The notes beneath the pieces were generated by a model. That model had not been told where the DNA came from and made no database searches. It saw only the letters and a list, made by a program, of their open reading frames with translations. A stretch of DNA of 64,000 nt from the NCBI GenBank assembly GCA_008694505.1, contig VZDJ01004378.1:11965472-12029471 (forward strand), written 5' to 3'. Each line of letters starts with the position of its first letter. The stretch's first letter is position 1. The translations under genes were made by a program, and so were the position numbers. The DNA comes from Cyanoderma ruficeps (Eukaryota > Chordata > Aves > Passeriformes > Timaliidae). This document shows, piece after piece, positions 1 to 12,500 of this stretch.

Positions 1-438
1 AACAAAGCTTGCATATGACCCTGACATTTTACTCTTTATTACTTATTGAGATGTAACCAAAGGCAACCAAAGGAAATCAGGCACAAGGGATCTGTTAAAC
101 CATTTGCTAAGAAAAAAGGCTGTGTTTATAGTGACAAAAAGCAAGGAATTAGAATTCCAGAGAAACTGCAACTCAGTAAAAGTGAATAACATGATAGCTA
201 GGTGTATTGCCTAGCACCTGCATATGGTGACAGGAAATACAGGAGCTACACATGCCAGCAATGCTGAAAATACAGGAAAATATATTTATTAATACTATTC
301 CTTAGATCTAGAACAGATTTTAAAGTTTTTTGTTGTTAGTAGCTAGCATAAGTCTGGAAGTTCTTACTATTTGCCTCAATAAAACTAATCAGAGGAAACA
401 CTGGCGTTTCTGACGCTCCACTCAAACCATAGCCATAC
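1..438 (-). other. NELL2: NELL2 intron 8, 5' portion only
   Basis: This is intronic sequence from the donor at 438 to the window edge. It is AT-rich and unique-looking. The next NELL2 exon was searched for by its expected NGT/QCE-type start and is not present. No repeat or RNA gene was recognised. Confidence 0.8.
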
Positions 439-567
439 CATGCAAGTGCAGTTCTTACAGCCATCCGTCCAGGATTCAAACTCTCTGTAGGTTGTGTCTT
501 TCATTGTGCAGGTTCTTTCACAGTAGCACTGATCCAACTTGTTCATCCTCTGCTCAGCTTGAGACAA
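439..567 (-). CDS. NELL2: NELL2 coding exon 8: end of coiled coil and start of first VWC domain
   Basis: The acceptor (aatacag) precedes 567. The donor after 439 reads gtatgg, a weaker match to consensus than the other donors. The 129-nt phase-0 exon encodes LSQAEQRMNKLDQCYCERTC, then TMKDTTYREFESWTDGCKNC and TCM (residues 253-295). The cysteine pattern CxC...C...CxxCxC opens the first von Willebrand type C domain. N291 is in an NCT sequon. The final Met corresponds to a Leu in human. The next exon, expected to begin near NGT, is not found in positions 1-438, so the gene continues beyond the window. Confidence 0.94.
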
Positions 568-3500
568 CTGTATTTACAGTACACAAAAATGTTTTGAATT
601 TGTAAGTGGCTTCCACATTAGTAAAAACACAATTCAAACAGCCCCCCTCATCATCAAGTACACAGATGAGAGAATACATTTAGGAAAACACAGTCAGAGA
701 CAATAGAACAATTGTTAAATACAAGATGATTAAATCACCAGTCATTCAGAGACAGAAATTGAGAAGTAATACACAATGCATTTCATCTTTCTTATCGTGA
801 CATCAGGAATGTCATGGAAGAAAATGAACAGGTCAAGACGGGTACAGCTCCTGATTTCTCTTCTTTGTGTGCGTGAACTGATCAAGAATCTTGCTCCACA
901 TAAAGTATTTGCAGACAGAGTGGCCAAATGAAAGTAAAGCTCAGAACTGACATTAACAATTTTTTCTGCACTTCAGCCAAGGCATTTTTAACATTGGTGT
1001 ATCAAAGCGACTAGATAACAGCATTCCTGCAGATATCTAAAGAACTGACATTTCAAATCAGAGTGGTCTATTTTCAGCAGACATGAATGCTTTTGGTGTA
1101 ATATTCTAGAGGAAAGAAGTAAGAAAGTTCTGTTTTGGAATTTTAGTTCCTTGTCTTGCATATATTTTGTCTGAACATGTCTTTGGTAGCTCAGGTCTTG
1201 AAAAGTCTTGGTAAGTCTTGCTGTAATAAGCACTATAACCACAGCTGCCTATTTCATTCTAGGTTTACTGATTTATTAGACTTATAGGTAGAGTTTGGAT
1301 ATCTATGAGCCCTTTTATTGCTTGGGGATTTGGATGCTCTTTACTATTAAAACATGTGATTCTTTAAAAATATTAAAACACAATAAAACTCTCTGAACTG
1401 AGAATTTGTATGTATAAATTAGCACAGGAATATAAAGATGTAAATATACCATGCGGGGATGTTCTGCATACAGCCATGTGCACAACCCCATACAAGCATG
1501 AACAATCTGAAAATACAGCTAATAAAGACTGATAGTCCTCATTTCTCCTATGACTAGAGTCCTAGAAAACATTACCTTAGCTGATGTTTTTGCTAAAATA
1601 TCTTGCAGTTCCATAATTTTCTGCACAAGTCCATGGAAGTCATTACAAGTTGGGCATGCTGGAATAATACAGTATGTGTTAATAAATTAATTCACAATAG
1701 GTTCAACCATGCCAAAGTTGACAAACAATACACTTAAATTCAAAGTTTTAAGAAAGCTTGTCAGACAGAAAGAAGATAAAAAGCATACCTTTCACTTTAT
1801 GATATAAGAATTAATAGACTTACTACGATTAAGATCTGGGCACTGAGAAATAAATCCTTGAGGCATGACAAGTAATTGCACATCTTGCATGATACCCTAT
1901 GTGTAAGTGGAGAGAAAACAAAAGGATACATTATTTTTACCTGTCAAAATTATGTTTTTTCATTCACCATGTAAAACATTAAAGCCCGCACAGAAAAACT
2001 ACCTGATAAAAACAATACTTATGAATAAACAGCTTCTTTTCTGGACCCAGTTCAGTGACAGAAGAATAAACAGAAATAAAAATAGATGTACAAGCACACT
2101 GAATAATTTTTAAGGAGAGAAGATTAAATGTCAAGATATAATTATGTGGCAAGAGTTTGGTGGTTTTGAATTCATTGTTATTTTTAGTTAGTCACTCCAG
2201 AAAAGCTAGCAAATGACCTTTAAAAAGTAATTTGAAAACAGCTGCAGTTTCAGTTACTTAGAAATACTCTTTTAAGTAAAATGCAAATTTTTACAAGCTA
2301 TAACTCTTAAATAGATTTGAAGAGTAAAGAAACTAGAGTCAAGAAAAATACGTTAATGCAAACCCTTAATGAGATTGTGCTGGTTTTGGCTGGAGTAGAG
2401 TTAATTTTCTTCACAAAAAAGTAGTTGGCATGAGGCTGTGTTTTGGATTTGTGCTGGAAAAACAGTGCTGATAACACAGGGACGTTACAGAAATTACACA
2501 AGCAAGGCCTTTTCTGCTCCTCCTACCACCCCACCAGTGAGGAGGTTGGGGTGCACAAGGAGTTGGGAGAGACACGGCCAGGACACCTGACACCAACTGA
2601 CCAAAAAAGGGTCATATCAGAGACCATAGGTCATGATGCACAGCATGTAAAGCTGGGGCAAGAAGAAGGAAGCAGGGAACATTTGGAATGATGGCATTTG
2701 TCTTCCCAAGTAACCATGACAGGTGACAGAGCCCTGCTCTCCTAGGGATGGCTGAACACCTGCTTGCCCATGGAAAGTGGTGAATGAATCCCTTGTTTTG
2801 CTTTGCTTTACCTGTTAAACTTTATCTCAAACTATGAGTTTTCTAGCTTTTACCCCTCCAATTCTCTCCCCCATCCCACCAGGGAGGGAAGTGAGCAAGA
2901 GGCTAGGTGGTGCCAGCTGGGGTTAAACCACAACAAATTCTGATGGGGATCCTTCCATAAAGCTTGCAAAATGCTGAGAAACTACATGTCTGTTACAAAG
3001 CTGCAGAGTTGCACATTGTTAAGAACTTAGGTAGATTTCAGCGTGAAATTCAACTATGATGTCTGGAAAGGGATGGTTTCACCCAGAAGAACAGACCCCA
3101 TGCTTGCAGGCAGATTTTACATGCTTAGTTAAGCTACAATTAGTAGCCAGTGCGCTGGTTTCCAATAGCAAAGGCCAAAGAGCAATTTCAAAGCAATCAA
3201 AAAGCTGTATTATGATTACAGAAGCACAAACTGATTGAGGTTGGGAGGCACCTACTGAGATCATCTGCTCCAACTTCCCTGCTCAAACAGGACCAGCGAG
3301 AGCAGATTGCCAAGGACTGTGTCAAACAGCTTTTGAATATCTCCACAGTTGTCTTGCTTTGACAAACTTCACAGCAGAATTGTTTTCTTACGTTCAGATG
3401 GAATTTTAGATGTTTCAGGTTTTGCCCATTGCTTATTGGCCTATCAGTGGGCACTAGTGAGAAAAGTCTGGATATCTCATTTTCACTCCCCTCACAAACT

Positions 3501-6500
3501 CAGGTATTTATCCACATTGATGAGATGTTCCCAATACCGCCTCAGCCTTCTCTTCTCCAGGCTGAACAATTCCAAATCTCTCAGTCTCTCATCATATGAA
3601 AGATGATTCAATCCCTTAATCATTTTTTTTAAGTTCACTTTTTATCTTTCAGGGAATGCATACCTTAAAATAACCATGTGCAGTATTCCTCTGTCCCAGC
3701 CAAAAGGTCGTACCCAAAGGTAAGTCCATAAAAGGCTTCTCCACAACTCTTTCATAAATTCTGAAAAGGAGGGGGAAAATAGAATCCCAAGGTGTTATCA
3801 TTTAATTTACTCAGAACTCAATTATAAAACATTGTCACATTTGGAATATAAGAACACTCTTTACTTACTTATTGCAGTCCACGTGTAAAATCAAGTGAGA
3901 AGCACTGATTGCTAAGGAAAGTCTGTGCCATTTATCATCTGCCAAAATGTACGGGAACACTTCTGTGTGGGAGCGATGACTGCCTGAACGATAATGCAAC
4001 CTGATTTCATTTCGATGACCGCTGCTCTCCAGCTCCAGGTACCTGTACCACAAATGCATCATCATGTCATGAACCATTCTTATCAGCACAGCAACATTTT
4101 ACATAAGACATCTTCTCATCATGATGCAAGAACTATTTAAAAGAAGAAGAAAAACAAGCAGACACAAAGGCAAAAGTAGACCTTTTCAGATTTCCACTGT
4201 GTTTCTCTTCTCAGCAACAAATAATAGCAGGTTGAAACTTTCATGGAACTACACAAGATTTCAAGCCAAATATGTTTTCCTCTAACAAAACAATTTTCCA
4301 TAACACGATCTGAATTACACTATTATAAATAATTGCCTTATACAATGAACAGTGATACTAATAGGGATACTCTGAAGGTATGAATGCACAAAAGACAACC
4401 CCAAGTTTTGCAATAGGGACATTTAGTAATTATCAAGGGATGTAAGGACTGAGAGTGAACACTGCTTTGTTTGCTTTTATACATACTGTTACATCTTCTT
4501 TCATTTTCTGTAATAAAATTTCTCCAAACATATATAAAATGAACAATTTATATATGTGTACACATTTGCTTTGTTAAATTAGTATGTGTATTTGCAGGCT
4601 GGGTGTACACACACACATATATATACACACATCTATATATGTATGCACATATATATGTAAATATGCATATACATATATATATAGCAAAAACCCAGCAGTG
4701 CAGCTGTGCTGAGATAAGTGAACCTAGCAGACTGCAAACACAAGCTTTGATAGTGAAATTCCAGCCATTCAATTTAAAAAGCACTCTAAAACCAAACTCA
4801 GTTCTTAGACAGGCTCTCACATGTTGGACATCTGGGAAACAGCCTGACTAACCATTGTCTTTTAAAATACTACATTTCTCCAAAATTCCCCAAGAAAATA
4901 ATTCTTTACAAAGGAAAGAGAAAAAGAAATAGCGATTCTCTAATAATTATTTGCAACCTAAAGAGCAAGGAAAATAACGTATGGGGTGAGATACACAACA
5001 GCTGGGAGAATGGACAATTTATTTTTGTCTATTTTTGTGGCTAAATCTGCAATCAGACATAGCAGTGGCTTGTAACCTGAGTGCACATGTATCCTGGGTG
5101 ATGCCATTTACTTTAACAGGCTATCTATATTAAGGAATAGAAAAGACAATGATTGTGGTTTGGTAGAGTAAAAAATGAGACCAAATCAAAACTATCTTGT
5201 ACAATCATTATCCCTAGGAGAAGGTTGGACTTACTGCACATCCCTCCTTCTTTGAGGGTATTCAACAGTGGAACATACGTAGCAACAGCACAAAAAATAC
5301 TAGTTTTTTGCACAACTAGCAAGGACAATTTCTTCTTCCTCCCCAGTATTAAGAAAGCGGTTAACTTGAGGCAGACATAAATTTTATAATAAATTTACCT
5401 CCTCATTGCCCAATAATTTTTGCATTGGCAAGAAGCAGAAACTAATTGAAGGCCTGGCTGGAAAAATTGCACAATAGTGGCAGGACATCAGTCAACTTAA
5501 TAACCTCCTTCATAACTCAAATTTCAAGGATAAAAATAAGGTTACCCTCAACCCAAAAGAGAAGGGGAACATTAAGATCTTGACTCCTCCAGCAACTTTT
5601 AAGTGTCTCCACCCAGCTGCAGAAAATAAATGGAAAATGAAAGGCATGGATATGTTGAAGCATTATATCCTGGTAGAACTAAGAGCTCTCCCTCATTCCA
5701 AGCCAATAGCAGAACTGATGGCAGCACACAAAGATGCAGGCAGGGAACAAACTACACTATGAGACATACAGTCACTACAGAAGGTATAAAACAAATACTT
5801 GTGGTGCCGTTACGCATGCAAGATAATGAAACCTCTGCAGATGAATCATGGATTTGCCAATAAAAAGAAGACATTGCTGTACAAATTTCATGAATTAAGA
5901 ACTCCTGAGAGGGGATGCAGACAATCGATGACAGTGTAATAAGCAAGGAAATTTTCCTACACAAAGCTGCACAGAAGCTGTGGACACTTGTGGTATTGTT
6001 TTAATGGTGATTAACACACTGTTTCAACATTCACAGACAATATCTTTTGTTCTTCCATTTGGTAAACTAACAAATATAACTACCTTTGAAATGAGAAAAC
6101 ATGCATCAAAATGAAAAAGAAAATAACAGCCATTAGGAGAATCATTTATGGTTTATTAATAATCTGTAGAGGCAGCAGCAAAACACAATTAGAAAAGCAA
6201 GTGAAATGACAGCCAAAGCAATATTGCTTTCAACTTGAACAAATGCCATGATGCTGAAACACAGAAGTGAAAGTGAATCATTTCCACTTCATTTTTTACA
6301 AAATGCTGTGCTTGCTATTCCCCCTTTCTACGTTTGTTTGACTTCCTGGACTTACATAGCTCTGTCTCAGCCTCATGAGTTTCAGGAGATAGGACAAGAC
6401 TCAGCACCAACAAACACATATGGGTGAAAATGCAAAGTCTGCCCACAGTGAGGATTCTTGTTCCATCTATGAGGCTGTAAAACTTGGGTGCATGGTTTCC

Positions 6501-9500
6501 AAAAGTTTGGAAGCATCTTTCAGAAAATATGCTAAGCATTAACAAACAGACCTGGATTTTAGAAATTCATGTCTGGTGACAAGAACACTCTATACTTCTC
6601 CGTACTCTCAGGATTGCTTATCATTTGAGAGAAAAGGGAGGGTGCTTTTAACTCCTGAAGGACTTGCTCCCAAAGTAAAGAGACTGCATTGTACTGCAGT
6701 CTTCTCCTAGCCAACAATCTCATTACTGAAAACCTCCAGGGGAGCCTTATCAGCTGAGTCACCAGCTCCCTGTCCACATCAGCCTAGGCCAGCCCACTCA
6801 TTGCAGGGAGAGCAGCAGCCAAAGATATCCCATTTTAAACATCACTGATGCTCCTCCCAGAAGCTCCAAGGTCCTCTATGCTGCAGAAAGCAAAGGACTA
6901 TTGGAGTGAAAAACAAACCACAATGAGAAACCCAATACAACAGCAGAAGCTGCATCTCTCTTTCTAACATCCGTAATCTCTGCAGTTGTTTAATCAATAC
7001 CAGCCTACTTCACTTTAGCCCCCCCAAGAAAACCACACTCACCTTGGGTTAAACTTGGATTTTACTTCACAGGGAGATATGTGCTTAGGTTTTTCTATGT
7101 TCAACATGCAGAGAAGAAAATGCCAACCTGGAAAAAAAGGTTGCTACATCTCTGTAGATCACTCTGTGCGTGCACAGTCATTGCAAAGGCAACAGCCAAG
7201 GCCACAGCATCGGATCAGCTGCTCTGCTTGGAAACCAGCCAGACAGCAATCCCTAACATACTGACTAAGGACGAGCCTGTCTTCATAAGAGGAAGAAATT
7301 TATTTCAAATGCCCCAGAGGAATCTGAGACAGAAAACGGTGATGTTTGCTCTGCTGCTCAGCACTGATCTATTGTAACTTCTAGGTAAGAGCTGGGAGTC
7401 AGCAGATCTGCTCAGCCATGGAGCTTTAATGACCATCCTGGCAAAGGACACGTGGTCACACCTGCCTAGCATAGGCAGGACCTGTTCTTTGGGAGGTGAC
7501 AGACTAGCATGAGGGAGACTGGGGAAGTAAAAGTCAGGATGTACAGCAAAAAGTTAGAGATTTAGGAGGTGAAACACGAGATGGTTCTGGTGCGCACAGC
7601 AGCAGTCTGAGAAAAGGGAGGTGTGCCCATTCCAGCCAACAGACAGTGTGGGCAACACCAGGTCTTTGATGGCTCACTTGTTCATTTGGCCTCTTTTCTC
7701 ACACAACAAATGCACATAATTACTCCAGGCAACTAATAATTTCAACTTCAATTTACATCATGTAGACAAGTATGTCAGAAGATAAAGGCAAAATATCATG
7801 CCTGCTGCTTATGAATTTATTAGGGGGTGGTGGAGTTTTTTAACTTTTCCTACTCACATTATCAGCCTAATGATAAATATTTCTTCATGGCTCTTTGATC
7901 TACACTGAAAAAAAAGGCCTATCAATAAAATTAAAGAGCAATATGTACTTAAGAGAAAAATTAAAATCCTTATCTCCATTACTTATTAAAAAAAATCTTT
8001 ATCTGAAGATTTTTGCCATCAAAGCTCTGCCTTTTTTTTGTTAGGTTTAATTATACAAAACATTAAAAAAAAAAGGAGATCTTACTGAGTAGACCTTATT
8101 CACTGCACAATAGCAGCAAGCAATTCTGCTACGTGTAGATTATGAAGATATAAAAGCAACTCATGCAGCACCACTACCACATTACTAATGCATTATTTCC
8201 TATTTTTCATGGTATCATGACTGGGTGGTCAGGAATGTGAGCTTTATTTTTCTATGTTTCAGAACACTTCATTTGGAACTAACACTAAGGGTTCTAAAAC
8301 ATTAACTACAAGTTTTTATTGCTTGGTGCATCCCCTAGAACAACATGGCATCAAAATATCCCCATATAGATTATAATTTTTTCAACCTAAACAATTCTAT
8401 GATTATATAAAAAGTCAAATGTAAGAATCTAGTTCCCACCTCTCACACTACTGGCTTTGTCCTTTTCCATCTAGAGCTCTACCTAGACAAGAGAAGACTA
8501 GCATTTTTACCAGTGAATTATTAATTAAAAATGGTCTTTGCTTTTCTGGATAAGTTGCAGCCCTTAGTGCAAGTGCACAATGGACAGGAAAGCCACCAAT
8601 TCCATTTCTGTCTCTTCCTTTTGCTGAATAGTTTTAAAGCCAGACTGTAATTTTATGACTTAGGGTATTTTTGTTCAAAAACACTGATCCATTCATTAAA
8701 AACAAATCTTTTGACAGAAGCAAACATTCTCACAGTAAAGCCTGTGGCATCTTGGATGACATGCTTGCTAAAATGGGAGAGAGAGAGAGCACACAAATAT
8801 AAGATTTTCTGAAAGACTTTCTCAAATATCTTTAATGCCATGATTATTACCTATATGAAAGCAGAGATTCCAGAAAACTCAAAAATTAGAAGAGAGTATT
8901 ACCCATATCAACACAGAGTATATAAACAGCAGGACAGCAAAACCATCCTCTCAAATTTATATATAAAACTGGTCCTCTACTCCAACTCACATCCATCTTG
9001 GTGATCTCTCACACTTTTTCCCTGAAACTGGTGGGCTTTTCCACACCGGCTGGTGTGGGAACAAGCCTGGGTCAATGCTGCTTCACAGACTGCAGACATC
9101 ATCTGCAAGGGTACTAACTGCTGGAGACAAAAAGCACGCCAAGGAAGATGCTAACAATTATGCAAAATGGACAACAGCAGGCCAGTGCTTCAGCCTGGGC
9201 ACTGTTTGATTTACTAGAAAGCCCTTGCCAGGCACTACCAACAAATCTGCATCACTACTGCATCAAGTGGAGATAAAAAAAAAAGACAATGACATTCTTC
9301 AGGGCACTTGTTTCAGGTGAAAAAAAAAACAAACGAAACAACAAGTTCCTGCTCCATATGAGGCAGAGCAGAAATTAACCACGTGAAGAAAATGCCTCTG
9401 AAGCATCCCAGCCAGACACCTACTGATTATTCCAGCATTTACGTCTCTCCTTTTGTTTATTTTCTTCCACCACAAAAATGCTCAACCACTTCAGTTTTGT

Positions 9501-12500
9501 TTCACCACAGCACTGCTCCTCCCACTGGATAACTATGGAGGAGGAAGGTGCATTCAATGATGTGCTCAGGTGATGGAGCCCAGTGCTGGGACACGCATGG
9601 AGGACACCTCCTTGTTGGGATGCTCATGGAGAGAACAGCCAGGCAGGAGATAACTGGCAGGGCAGAGAGGCATCATCCACACACTCTCACCTGCACAAAC
9701 TACAGCACAGCTTCTCTCCAGACAGAAAGGAGCCACAGAATAAGGTAGCAGCGAGTAAAGTGAGGTTGCAAAGCCCTGATGCGAAAGCGGAGGTTAGGAA
9801 ATAAATATGTGAGACTGTTCAAATCCTTTCCATCACTGTGCAACTCAGTGTCTGTACCCAATTCAAACTAATAAAGCAGGTGGGAAAAAAAAATGTATCT
9901 CAGTAAGATACTGTTCTTTTCAACTCCTTGCAGCCCCTCCTCTGATTTCAGTGGGACTGCTGTGGTCTAGAAGCCTTTGAAGTCAAGACCTTGCCTCTCA
10001 CCTGAGAGATCTCTTTGCTTACCTTCCAAACTTTGAGGTCCACCAAATCAGGGAGGCAAAATCTCGCCTTACCCCCACTGCAGCCTACATAGCTTCTGCT
10101 GGCTTTAGTGCTGTGATCCAAGAGCCCACGGCCAACACAAGAGCAAGAAACTCAAAGCCCATCCAATGTTACTGTTGATGACAAGGCAAGGGCTCCCAGT
10201 TAGCCTTTCCACAACACTTATGGGAGCTTAGAAGGAGCCAGAATCAGGCACTGAGGTCTCACTAAGCTCTTCAAAGCACTCCAAGGAAAGCTATTCTTGC
10301 AAAAGGTGTTGGCTTGGTCTTGGAAAAATTAAACCCCAATATCACAGCGCATTGCCCATGCCATTCCTATTTGAGCCATGGATATGAAATAATATTTCCA
10401 AATTAAGAAATAATTTTGAAACACTAATTCATGTCTTTGAGCACTTGCTCTCATTCCTCAGCTCTCTCACTAACTCTCACTAACTCAATTTATCAATATA
10501 TTTCCATTTTGTTCTCACTAACACATAGTCCCAGGAATATCAATTCTTGCCTGCCTGAAGCTTCCTCTCTGACTAAAAATCAACAAGGGAAGAACTTTCT
10601 CTACTCAAACACTGTAAAAACAAATGGCATAAACCATGCCTCTCATTCCCTTTCCTTGACAAAGTTTCTCCAAGGAGAGCAAGAGGACTGCAAATACAAT
10701 AAACAACTTCCTAGTAGATGAATTACTAAGTGAAAGAGGCAGTTCCAACATAACTGTTTCCATTGCCTACCCAAAAAGAATACAGATTCTTTGTTATTTG
10801 TTTGCTCATAGAAAACCTTATAAACAACATTGGAGGAGTAACAAAATCTGTCAAAACTCACATTTCAGCTATTTAAGTGGGGGTTTTCAACTGATACATA
10901 TGATACAGTTAAACACATGGCCAGAGTGTTATGAGCCGTGTGTAAATGTATCAGTTTCTGAGGGTGTCCTGCACTTCTCAGAATGGCTCAAAATAATTTT
11001 GCGAGACAGCTCTTCAGGTGTGCTCTGTAAAGCAAAGGTTTTAATAAAAGCAAAATAACGAACAAGCCCTGACACCTTGCTAACACACCCCAAAAAGCAC
11101 CTGAGCTCCCCTGAGCACTCCTGTAAATACTTAACGATTTAGGAGGGATAACTTGGCTTGTTGCCAACAGAAGCAGGTACAGATGTTGAGAGACATTTCT
11201 AAAGCCCAGCCAGTGCCCCTGTGATGGCACTGGACCAACCACAGTGAGTATCACAGAAGATTCTAGTCCATTTTCCTTTTAAGTTCAAAGGTAAACTGAA
11301 ACTCCTTTCCTTATATAAAAACACCTGCTTGGGTGTGGGAGTGCATTACTACAGTCATAGGAAGGAACAAATCTTCTGTCTCTTATTTTACAAGGCCTGT
11401 CACTGGTCTCTGTTCAATAGGGTCCAGGTGCATATAAACATTCTGTAAGATGTTCTCAAACAATTCACCCTGGATTAGCTGGCATTGCAATGATTTACAC
11501 CGGACAGGCTGGCTTCACTTGATTTAACAAAAGTTATGGAATAGTAAGGTGCATGAACTACAGGAACTTATATCCTACTGCCATTTTTTTTTTCCTGGGT
11601 GTTTGTTTTTTTTTTTTGTCACAGAGTATAAACTAAACTGAAGCCAAAAAAAAAACCCCAAATCCAAGCAAGAGCAATAGAGTGTCAATCAATTTTATGA
11701 TAACTTTTATAGCCAACACTTAAAGAAACATATCATTCCTAACACCATGAAGGTATTAAACAGAGATGTCATTCCTAACACCATGAAGGTATTAAACAGA
11801 GTATAACACAAAACGACTGCTTTACAAATATTTCCGTCCAACCCCATAATCAGAGATAGACCTTAAATCTCCCAAACTAACACAAACAAGGAACTTTTTT
11901 CTTTTGGGATAAAGAGCCTAGTCAAGCTGTCAGTGTCTGCACAGAGAATCCTTTGTCCCACAGAATCTTCTCACGCAGTGGACAAGCAGTGAATGAATGA
12001 ATGAATGAATATACCTTTTTTAGACATCTTTGGTGAAACATGCAAACTGCATCAAAAGAAGACTGACAGCAGAGAAGTTTAAAATCACTAGAGAAATTCA
12101 AAAGCAATTGACTGTTATTAACAAATTCCAGAGGGTTCATAATTATTATCAGACCAGTAAGAAACAGAAACCAAGATTTAATACCAAAAACAAAATATAG
12201 AACACTACAACCCTCCACTCTTCCAACAAAAAACATCATGGAGTGTTCTAAAAAGAAGAAATAAGCTACTACCTCTTTTGGCACAGGGAACAACCATATA
12301 CAGTTTTAATGTTTGAAAATTAATCCCATATTACCTAACATCTGCTCTGCAATTATTGGCTTAAATGGTTAATATGGGCTTAAGTGGTAAATACTGAAAG
12401 CTCTTCTCAGTGCAAGAGTTTCGCAGCAGATTTTGTGTCAAAATCTGACACAATGACTACTTCACACTGCAGTCCAGAAATACTGACACTCATACATCAA

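Larger units (their letters stand above)
1897..3663 (-). other. NELL2: NELL2 intron 5, largely transposable elements
   Basis: A 1,767-bp phase-0 intron. An ERV solo LTR (2376-2935) and a CR1 fragment (about 3210-3632) together make up more than half of it. Both lie in the plus-strand reading of avian repeat consensus: the LTR is antisense to NELL2, while the CR1 lies with its own coding sense on the minus strand. The remainder is unique AT-rich sequence. Confidence 0.8.

Noticed and set aside
4548..4820. 90-codon frame with YIYICICI-type repeats
   Set aside because: It is the translation of the AC/AT microsatellite.
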